Source of the DNA: Norana najaformis
Taxonomy: Eukaryota; Annelida; Clitellata; Crassiclitellata; Hormogastridae
Direction of reading: 5' to 3'
DNA length: 64,000 nt
Assembly (NCBI GenBank): GCA_964023275.1
Contig: OZ029916.1
Coordinates: 38,434,396-38,498,395 of the forward strand
In this document: positions 50,801 through 62,800 of the stretch, piece by piece
Layout of the letters: every line of letters begins with the position of its first letter
Numbering within the stretch: position 1 is the stretch's first letter
The notes under the pieces: model-generated
The model's input: the letters and a program-made list of their open reading frames with translations, nothing else
The model's database searches: none
What the model was told of the DNA's origin: nothing
Translations under genes and position numbers: made by a program

Positions 50801-53800
50801 AGTAAGGTAATTTTTCATTTATTACATGCCTCTACCATTGTTAGTACTTAGAGGGTTGAAGTATATCATGGCTGAGGTTGAAAGCGAAAGTACTGTAGAA
50901 GTCGAGGTAAGGTACTGTAAGGTAAAATACTGTTCATTAATTACACACCTCTATAAACATAAGGGGAGGTTAGGAAAGGTGAGGTAATCAATCATTTATA
51001 TCACTCCTCTATCAACACCAGTGACTAGAGCAATACAGATCTAGCTTAACTCCAAAGATCCAGAGACCTGAGCAAAAAACTCCATGCAATAATCATCTGC
51101 AAGGCGTTGGTGCATGACTGCCTCTGTCAGCAAACACTGGAATTTGTTGTTATGGTAAAAAGCTAAAGGTAACACTCTTGTTTACAAGCCACCATAGGAC
51201 ATCTTCAAGAGCACACTCTTGGGGTTTGGAGGATCTTTGGCTTAAGTGCAAACACTGTCACATCAATCCAACAACACGGTATCTTCTCCAATGTCCAATT
51301 GAGTGCTGGCTCTCGTTTAACGATGCCAAAAGGATGGTGAGCTGCGTTGACCAGACAGCCTGGCATTCCACGAATGGTCGCTCATCCAAGCACTAAGTGT
51401 ATTCAACACTGCATAACTTTGCTGTGCATGCCAGTGCACATCCACAGCACAAACCAATGTAACAACAACCATAATAAAACTCACCATAGACAGTTTGGTA
51501 TCAGTCCAGTAGATGTTAGAGCCAAACACAGCAATAGAATATGGCTCTGGTAGGTTTCCGTAAACAATCCGGCGATCCCCACCAGCGAACGTCACACTCT
51601 AAAATCAAGAAATCAAAAACCTTGAAACTTGAAACCAAGACAGTTGCTTCACAAAGGGCAATGACTAAGAAAAGATTAGCATAAGAAATTTTGGAAGTAG
51701 TCTCTTTGGTCCCAAAAGTCGTGACGATTAAAAAAAGTCGTCATGGTAAAATTTCCCCCTCTCAACTATTGGATCCTCCATCAACTACCACTTAATAGTT
51801 CGCACTATGTTCTGCCATAGACAGCTAAAGAAACATTTTTAATGGACCTTAAGCTGCACCTTTTTACATCACTTTGATAGCCATGTGTTCACCGTCTCTG
51901 AGAAGTTCCTTGAAAGGCGTTTTGTAAAGGATCAGCTGCATAAATAAGTTGCTGTATTCAAGTAAGTAAGTAAGTAAGACATCTGTTAACATGCTATGTG
52001 TCCATCAGCTGAGCGAGGAATCGTAGGCCTGGATGAGTCACAACGGCCAGACACCAAAAGCAAAATGATACAAATATGTCTTAAGCCGCTTTATGAATAT
52101 GTTTAATGAGATGTTGTTGTGAGTAATGTAAACAGGGAGACTGTTCCAGATGACTGGTGCAGCGTTGCTGAATCCACATCTGGAGAATTCAGATCAATAG
52201 TATCTGATTCCAGGAAGAGACAATATGGTTTTGTGTAGCCGAACACAGAAATCTGCATGGCTGATAGCGCTGTAAGCAGATAAGCAGGTTGATTGGTTGA
52301 GAGAGTTTTACGTGTAAGGAGAGCTATCTTGTAAGTGATTCTGGAGTTGACAACTGCTTCAGAGGACACGTTAAAATGAAGTGTGTTATATATGTTGGAT
52401 CCAGTGTACCTGAATGGAATCAGTAATGGAGTCAGCCCAATACAGATCCCCAGTGGCAAAGTCGATGGCCAGGGCTGTAGGCTTACGAAGCCCGCTGTTA
52501 ATCAATGTTGTCTGGTTGGTTCCATCCAGAAGTGATCTCTGTATCTGTGGATTCTCGCCAGCAATGGCATAGTACAAGTACCTACCAGCCAGTCAACGTG
52601 TACCAAACAGTATTAGTGCATTTATCATAAATGTATTTTTCAAATTCATTTAATTATTTATATTTTTGTACCCAAGGTAGGAGTGCTCCCTCAGGCATTA
52701 AAAAATCTCAGGTAAAAATGTTTAAAGTGTTTGGTTACTTGTAGATAGTAGCATCCCATGAAAGGAGCTGAACTGCCTCTGACAACTAATACATTACTGC
52801 CATTAACGTTAATTAATGTTCCATCCTCACACTGCCCTCACTCTCTTCTGGCAGCTAGGTGTAAACATGTTTTTCTACAGCAACCGTATGACCTTGACCC
52901 CCAATTTTCAATGAATTTATCGGGTGAGATCCTCCACCAGCTAACCTGTATGCTGACTACACACAGGTATATGTCGACGGCTCAGCTGAACTGCTTCTGA
53001 CAGTTGATAAATTCCCACCATAAGCATAACTGTGAGCACTCTACTGAATCCAGCGATCCGAGTTCATAGCTTGGCAGAATATAAGATTTTGTGGGGGGCA
53101 TTTTAGCCGATTAGTTAAAGCACTTGGCTTATAATGTGGAAAGTATGGATTCAATCCTCCCCTGAAAAGGTCACAGTGTTTGGATTTTGAGCAAGTCCTT
53201 CGCACAAACTTGTTCAGCGATATTGATTGATGCTTAGTCATTAAACAGGGGCACTTAATAAATGCAGGAATCGTAAACTGTATTAAATGTTGCGATTCAG
53301 CTGATTAGTCTTTCTTTGGTTCTTTTCCGTAAGTGCTCGAAAACCATTCCGTTTATTGTGGTTCCAAGTAGTTAGGTCAGTAGCGCCTCTGAAGAGTTGC
53401 TCTTGAACAGGAGCTCCACAAACTCGCAATTACAGTTGCAGTCACTCTTTCTCTGTCTCTCCTTCCTTCCTTCCTTCCCTTCCTCTGTCTGTCTCTCTCT
53501 CTCTTGTAGCAAGCTTAATTAAAGTAATTAATTAGTTAATGTAACTGCATTAGTACCTCTCTTGGAAGGATTCAGTTAAACCAGAAGCAACCAGTTGCAT
53601 TACCTCTTTACAGGATTGACTACCAGGGCTTTTGGCTGGTTTACTTGAAATGATGCTACGACAAGACGCTGACTTCCATTGAAATGACAGATTTCAACAT
53701 ACGACAAATCTCGAACACTCGATATGAAATAAATATTTCCTTTAACAAACCAGACAAAAATAAAAATAATAGCATCTGTAATAATAACAACAACAACAAG

Positions 53801-56800
53801 AATAACAACACTTACAGTAATAATAACAATAACAACAATAATAATGATAATTACATTTATATTAATAACAACATCCTTTATTTAATTCAGTGTTTGAAAG
53901 AGGTAATTTTCTAAAGCCCGATTAAATTTGGGATTCATCTGCGAATTGATTAATAGCAGAAATAACAATAACAAAATATTAATATTATAATAATAAAAAT
54001 CATTTTTTAATTCCAAAGGACCACATGTACCTTGGGCGAATAGTAATTATAGCATTAAAAACAACTAAAGAACCACCTTAAAACGTTTTGGTGCATAATA
54101 AGGTAACTTTCTAATCCTGAAAAATTTGGGATTCACTTCCCTGACTGAGTTGGTGTTATGATGACGTGTTAAAAGGAGGTTCCAGTGTAATGATAATAAT
54201 TCATTAAAAAGGTGTCCTGCTGTTGGATTGCTGTGGTCACGTTTGCACCTCAGCCGAATGATCCTTCAACCCTCTGAACAACGTTTCTGAGGTGTTTCTA
54301 TATATAGAGCAGTGTAAACAAGTGTGTGACCTTTACCTGAACACTTCTGAAGAGTTTTTATAGCGGCATGTAAACAATTGTATCAACTCTACTTTTACCT
54401 TTACAAAAGCTACACATGTATCGAGAAGAAACATTTACCTGCCAACCAGTCCAAGGCTACTGCTGATCCTTCACTACGCTGAAGAGGCGTGTTATAGTAC
54501 GTTCGTCCATGTGGGCCAAACCCCCAGTGTACGAACCTATAATCCTCGTAGTCATCAGAGATAATGTCCTCTCTCCTTGCATATGCTCCAGAACCCAAAA
54601 CTCGGGTCAGACTCGATCCATCGGGTTTGACGCGAAATGTTGCAAAGCTAGTTTCACCCGTGTACGTATTAAGCTGACTGGTGAAGTACAGGAAACCAGA
54701 TATGGCATCCGCTGCAAGGCTCTGAAGACTTTCCTCTGTTATTAAACAAGATTAACTACTGTGACTCTATGTATACATAGGCATAATTTTCATAGGTACC
54801 GGGGATATTCTACCCCCCGTTTTTGAACTGGGGTACCATGCCCCCACTTTTACACCGTGAACAAACAATGCCCATCACTATATACCTGCCCAGATCTGCT
54901 TCCCATTGTGCTTCTCCTCCAAGTATTGCTGTTTCTGCCTACCTTGCATAGGTAGGGGGACATATGTAGACAGAAAGAGTAGTCAGAAAGACGACAGAGA
55001 AAGGCCGACAGACAGATAGACAGACATAAAGACAGAAAGATAGACGGACAGACAGTACGTATGTAGACAGACAGCCAGACAGAAAGACAGAGAGAGGCAG
55101 ACAGACAGACGGAGAGAAAGATAGACAGAGAGAGGCAGACAGACAGACGGACAGACAGATAAATGAGTGTACTACTGTAAGCCTACATAAGTATACAAGG
55201 ACTTAAACATGCACATAGACAGCAGCCAGACGAAGAGAATCACAGGCAGTCAGACACATTTTCAGCCACATTGGTCATCAGACCGGCTGGCAGGCAGTAC
55301 AGAGCTAAGCCCATCGCAAGATTTGATAAAACCCTGTATTGAAATTGAGGTCACCCTCACTCTCCACTCTGTGGTTGCCATCCAAGTCACCTCAGGACGT
55401 AGGCCGATGTGCAAGCTTTCCTCCAACAGTTAGAAAGTCCGCATACATCACACACAAATCCACAACCACTCTCAAAGTTACCCGTGATATGATCCCCTCC
55501 CCGACATATGCAGTCTCATATCAGCAATCCCAGGCCTCGGCTAAACATATCCATCGTTTTACAAGGGGTCGTCCATAAAGGACGTCCACAAAATGACTTG
55601 GATCCTCCCTCCCCTCTGTCCACATTCGGCATTACCCTCCATATAGTTTTATGCGGACGTCTACACTTCAAGAAGGCAGGAAGTGCAAGCGAGGTCACCC
55701 GGCTCACACGGTTGTTCAACTGCTCTCACATCTGCAGCTACAACGGATGCATCTCCACCCAAAGTAAGGTCGTCCAGATATCCCAATACAAGTCCATTCA
55801 TTTACCAGTATAATCCAAATTATTAATTAAATTCAAATGTAATCAATTTACCTGTAATCTAGGCATCTCTAACCCATTCATCTGTCATCCACTCAACTGT
55901 AATCAATTCATCTGCCACCCATTACATTACATGCATTACATTAATCTGTAATGTATTCATCTGTATTCCATTCAATTGTAATCCATTCATCTACCAGGGC
56001 ATGCCATCTATCTAATCAATTCACCCTTAATCATTTCACATATCATCCACTCATCTGCCATCTTTCAATCTGAAATACCTTGAGCTACGGCTATCGGTGT
56101 CGTAATTTCCTCCATATCACCAGCCAGTGAAAATCCATGAATCCCAACAGAATTTGCCACAGCCAGGAATGAATAAATCGCTGAACAAGCACAAGAAATT
56201 AACTAACTAAATAAAACAGTTAACAAAGCAATGACTGATTATTCCAAATGAATTTAAGCACAAAAAGTGCAATAAGAAAGCAGAGAAATGACAAGAATGA
56301 AAGAACACAAGAGAACGATTTCTTTCATTTTAATCAAGTTAAGTTAGAACAGATCCAAACGATTACACTAGATGCAAAAGATCAGATCATATTCTAAAGA
56401 TCAGGTTATATTCTAAAGATCATATCAGATTCTAATATATATTACTATATTCTAAAAATTATATTAGATTTTAAAGATTTGATTAAAATCAAATAAATTT
56501 AAATTGGACACTGTGCGGCAGCTTGGTGCTCCTGATATGCCCAGACATCATGAGGCCGAGGCCGCCAATTTGGCTTCGAGGTCAAGGTCAAGCCTCAAGG
56601 CCCCAAAGTCAACCATAAATGAAATGACAGGCGAGTAATGGGGCCCTACCTTCACATTGTCTTTGATCCGGACCCAGAATATATCCCTTGGCACATACAC
56701 AGACAGGCTGGTTATTCACTCCCATCAAACACAGCTGGTCACAGCCACCATTACTTTGGTAACAAGCATTAGCCCTGTCTGAAACCAATCAAACAGTCAA

Positions 56801-59800
56801 TTAATCAATCACAAAATCAGATAATCAAATGTCATGCAATCAGACTCAATCAATCGATTGGACTGAACAAAGGAATTCAATTGACTGATTATAAACCACA
56901 CAAAATCAATTACTTTACTTAATCAGGTGTTAAATATTTAACTGTATGATTCAGGCAAGCAAAATAATTAATTAAAAAAAATCATTTCAAAAGTCAAGCC
57001 ACAGGCCAATCCAAGTAATCATTCAGCCAATCAATCAATCAATCAATCAATTAAACAATCTGTCAAACAGTCTTTCATCAACAAACCAATCACATACCCA
57101 GTCATTTACTCACAAGTCATTCATTCAGTCATTAAATCAATAAATCAATAGCACAGCCAGTCATTCAATTAGTTATTAAGTAGCTAAATCAATAAGTCAA
57201 TCAAGCAACCAGCCATTCAAACACTGTCAGCCAATCAATCAACCAACCAATCAACCAATCAGTCAGCCAACCAGTCACCCAGTCACAATGGTCTATTTTG
57301 CAGCATTGCAGTCTATTCAGTAGTTCAATGGTTCTGTAATCCAACGACGGCTAGTATGAGCATGCGGAGTGGACTCTGTGGGATGACTCTGGACGAGATG
57401 TATACACAGACTTGTCTTGCACATCAGAATCAGATTTACAGACCTTGAACATGAAATAACTGCAATAAACAAATAAAGACTTACTTGTTTAAATTAACTG
57501 GGCAGCCATGTTCACAGCGCTTTTGAGAGGTTCTTAAAATGCGCTATATAAAAGATTAGATACATACATACATACATATATACATACAAAATAGGAACTA
57601 GTTTCATAACATACTCAAGTGTCTCGGTTGGTAGATCTTTAACGTTTTTGGACTTTCGATGTTGCTGTGTAGAGTCTGCATCGAAGATCCATTTCCTTCA
57701 ACTAAAGAAATCGTTTCAAGCGCACTGTCAGCGACAAATAGCTTTCCCCAAGCAGTGGCAATTCCCTCTGGGTTTAATAACGTCACTGACACCCATGACC
57801 TTTTTCTTGATGTTAGGTTGTACATTTCAATCTGTATCAGCAAAAATAACAATAACAACAATAACGATAATAATAATGCTAATAATAATAATAATAATAA
57901 TAAAAATATAATAATAACGAGATGATAATAAAAATAGTAAGCCAAAAGACTTTCATTGTGCTGATCTTGAGTTTATAGAAGTCAATTTTTACATTGCTGA
58001 GCATTTTTGAAATCCCAAGAGATCATATCTCGTGTAAAACACTTAAAAATAATTATAAAAATAAAATAGTAATAATAATTATATGTGCAGCAGTGGGCCT
58101 TTGGCTTGACCTAAATACATCACAATCACATCAGCACTGACTGAATCTGAATCTGATGGCTGATCCGGGAGGACAGCAAGATCCGGCACTATGCAGTGAA
58201 CGATTTAATACGGAGAGCTCTTCAAAGGGCATGTGTTTCCAGCTCTAACTGGTCATGGAAATGGCCTCCTTCGGACTTAAACCAGATCGAGCAACGTCTG
58301 GCAAATAGGTCATTTGGAATGCGACCAGTGGTCACACTTGTGTGGTGTAACCATAATCGTAATCGTAAACTACAAATTTCTAAAGTGCTACTTTAAAGCT
58401 AAGCGCAGGGCACCAGCTTACTCACAAGCACTGCGTCAAGTTAGTGCGGTTATCCAAAGATGCCATGTGCATTATATGTTCATTTGATATCTGCCTCACC
58501 TGAAGGCACAGCAGAACAAAATGCACTTCATCAGTGCATAAAATATTCAGATCTCTATCACACAGCTTTGTTCTGATCGCATTTGACATTGGAACCAAGA
58601 AACAGTACAGGTTTCAAGTTTATCTGCCTGGATTGTCATTTAACTGCTATTTTGGTGATCCACGTGCCAACATAGACTGAGAACATTTACCAGAAAAGAG
58701 TTCCGCAGTCTATTGCTGGCAATGCAAAGAGGGGTGCCCCAGACCTATCCTTGTTCATGACGTAATCAGATTATGATTGTCATAGCACTTGGTCAAGCAA
58801 AGGCAAGTCTAGGAAGTCAGCATACAGTTACAAGTTTCCACCATTTTACACCTTCACAAGTTTACATCATCTTGGCGAACAACCTTGTGATTTCCGATGT
58901 CATTCCAGTAGAGAATTGATCGATCAGCATCGACAGTCATGTATGCTGGGTTATTGAGACGACCCTGGATAAGTACATCTGGTTCTGATCCATCCAGATT
59001 TGCCTTCCGGATTCTCCTTGGCGTGCTCAAACCATCTCCATCGACCCAGTATAACTTTCTACAGCAAACAAAATGCCAAGTACACATACACATACAGACA
59101 TGCAAACACACATACCCGTACAAACATATACACTAGTACATACATAAATAGCTTTACATACATGCCAGTACATACATGTACATACATACTGGTACATACA
59201 TACATACCTTCCTACATACATATATACATATTTATATACATAGGCTAAATAAGTACAGATACATATGTACATACATACATACGCACATACACACATATAT
59301 ACATACATGCTGTTGAAGAACTTTGTTCTCAGTGATCGGGATCTGAACCATTGCCTTGCCCAATTCTTAGCATAGCATTAACATTGAGTCCTTGATTTTG
59401 GAATTATATTTAAATGAACAGTTCAATCACAACAGTACTTGGATCGTCACAGTTTCTAAATGCACAAATTTATCAACAACATTTGTAATTCAAACTTTCA
59501 ACTCAGCAAACACCACACCAGTGCTACAACTCTCCACACTCTTCTAACAATGCATTTGCGTCCGCTTATAAAGGGCCTTTTCTGTCAAGACTGCAGACAA
59601 GTTCAGACTGTTTTACTCTTCTGGTATTGCGCAATCATGGATTTTCCAAAAACCCGCTGACTCATTACAATACAAGCACGCAAGTGCCCACGTGATAAAA
59701 TGCACATCGGCAAGAATCACTGCAAATGTCAGCCCACCTGCTCACAGGGTGCCCCAGCCAATCACACCAACACCCACCATGCATCTGAAGCACGGCAGTT

Positions 59801-62800
59801 ATAAGCACATGATCAGCACATGCAAAAACAAGTCAATAACTCGATGACTCATTGAAATTTCCTATGCAAACATGCAACTCAAAACTTGTTGACCAAGCCG
59901 TTAAGACCACTTTCACACATACATAACACATCCATATATATATATATAGATGTATTATGTACATCGATATATATATATGGACGTATTATGTATGTGTGAA
60001 AGTGGTCTTACGCTGCTTGTCAACAAGCATATATATATATGTGAGTGCATATATATATATATATATGTGAGTGTATATATATACGCTCACATACATGCAC
60101 AAGGCATCAAAAGATCAGAAAGTCAGGTCCAAGCAACTCACCCTAAAACCGGATTCACCACTAAAGCCTTTGGTGTAGCATTGAAACCAGTTAGGAGGAT
60201 TTTGTGATAGTGAACATCTCCATCAAGTTTGATCACTCCAATGGAACTGCCACTCGAATAGTACAGATTACGTGCCATCCAATCAACAGCAACAGAGGTC
60301 AAAGGCTCCGTGAAGGCAGTCAGTGCAAGCTGACTTGAGTTCTGTCCGTTTATAAGACTTCGAACAAGTCCTAGATTCTACATTTTCATCAAAGTCATAC
60401 AAAAATCTGCCGTAAATAAAGTCATGGTGGTCTGTGCATTGGCACAAGCAAAGACTTTAAATCATGGTCGTTTACATATTGACATAAACAAAAACTTTAA
60501 ATCACAGTATTTTTATATTGGAAACAGACTTTAAATTACAGTTGTTTTTATACTGACATAAAAACTTTAAATTATAGTAATTTTTATACTGGGAAAAACA
60601 ACTTTAAATCACAGTCACTCATATACTGGCATAAACATTGTCTAATCTAACATAATCTAACCAAATCCAATCTAGTGACATCTCCAGCGCTGTTATAAAA
60701 ATGCACAAGGCAACAATTGATGGTCACTTCAAGTTTACCCATCGGTGGGGAAAGAACTAAGACCACGGGCAAAATGAAAGACATAAATGCATCTTTAATT
60801 TACAATAAGAAAAACAAATGCCCTGGATCAAACTGTCTGATCTTTTGCTTATTTTCAAACCTTCCCATTCCCTTTAGTTTAAATCCAATTCTTCCATGTA
60901 AGCTACGTCTCCAGCTTTCAAGCTTCTCGTAGCAACAGAGGCCCAAACAGCAAACAATTCATTCCGAATCAATACAAACTTCGATGCCAAATGCACTGAT
61001 CTGGCAGTTATTTTAACCTTGTCATGTTACTTGGAGTTATTAAAAATACCACGAATGCATAATTATAATAAAATACAAGAGTCTTACTCCAGATGTAAGG
61101 AAAAGATGTCCTTCTTGACTATCATAATCGAAATCCAGAGTGGAAGAAGTATCAGACGATATGACAAAGTTGTTGCCCTGAGAAAAATTTCCGAACCCCA
61201 TGTCCAGCGAATTTACACCAAGCAGTGTTTTAACAATGAAGAAGGTGACCACATCTGAAACAGGATGACTGAACTGAAACAACTTTGCTGTGCGCTCATT
61301 TACAATAAATCACAAACAATATATATAGTATAATCATATATATATATTTATATATATATATAACAGTTAAATCACAACAGTACTTGAATTGTCAGTTTTT
61401 AAACACACAAATCCACAAATCTATCAACAACATTGGTAATTCATATACATATATATACATATATGTGTATATATATATATATGTATATAGTACACATAAC
61501 TCATATGTCAAAGGGAAAACTCATAAAGAACCACGCCACGCATGAATCCGCCTACTGCGTTGCCGAGTCCATAGAAATATTTGTCCAGTGTCCTTACATG
61601 CAATCCGTTCAGCAGGTTTGAGCCCACAATCATTATATCAGACAAAAAGCGCCCATTGCCACACAGATCAACGTCTCACAGCTTGGTCCAATGCACATCC
61701 CTCTCTCTAATAACCCCATTGAGTTTGTTATTTTAAGCCTTACTAAACTACTTCTCTGTGACTGGCCCTAAATAGTCGGGGCCCGGTTAACTGAAACGGT
61801 TTCACTCTGTTGCTAGACCACTGTGCTACAGGTGATCAGAGTAATGTCATTAGTGTAATTTCGAAAGAACCTTGAATACAGTTGCGCCCTGACCCATCGA
61901 GGACCATTCCAGAAGGGCAGACACACGCAGAACCAGATGGTGCTGTTGAAAGAAGGCACATGTGCGAACAGTTGGCTGCCTCGCACGGGTTGGATTCTGA
62001 AGCAGATAATAACACAAAACAACAACCAAAATGTAGGCAGAGAAACAAAACAATTTGAATACAGATGTACCAAAAATAAAAACCAATAATAAATTATCAA
62101 CATTTGCAAGGTCAATAATAACATTAATAACAGAAATAGTAATGATAATAACAACAGTAGAATAAGCACTAGCAATGCTGAGCCTAGTTAGGTCAAATAA
62201 CAGCAAAATACTATGCCACCTCGCGCCCACTCAACCCTCGAGCCTCCTGAAGTCAGAAAATGAGTATTAAAGTAAGTTGCAAGGTTAAAAAAGGTGTTCT
62301 GTTATTAGAATGCTGTGGTCATGTTTGCACCTCATCCAAAAAATCCTTCAACTTTGGTATCATGCTTTGGATGAATTTCTATTGAGGCATGTAAACAAGT
62401 GTGCTACCTTTACTTTTTCAACTTCTGCTTAAGTTATGAGGTTAAGTGTCCAGCTGCTGGACTGCAGTAGTCATGTCTAACAATGAAGAAGACAAGAAAG
62501 AAGAGCAGTTCTTAAGTCAACCATGAGAAGCAGCCATGGTTATGAAGTATTAGCGACTTCTTATTCTCAGCCCTGGCATATGAAGGCAGATGGCCAGTGC
62601 TTTCTGTCTTCATTCAATCTTCCCGCTGACAGAGTTTTGCTAATATACTTTAACAACGGAATTTGAAGAGATTTTGTTATAGAAAAACCTTTGGGTTTAG
62701 GTCTTTAGCTCACCTGGTGGCTGAACTGTCGGATGATGGAGAAACAGGCCCCTATATGACATATAACGCGACTCAACCTTCGTCTGATTGGTGCAGTTAA

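Noticed and set aside
53100..53170. Functional tRNA gene
   Set aside because: A and B boxes are present but the acceptor stem and anticodon arm do not pair; the body extends into a SINE shared by three loci.
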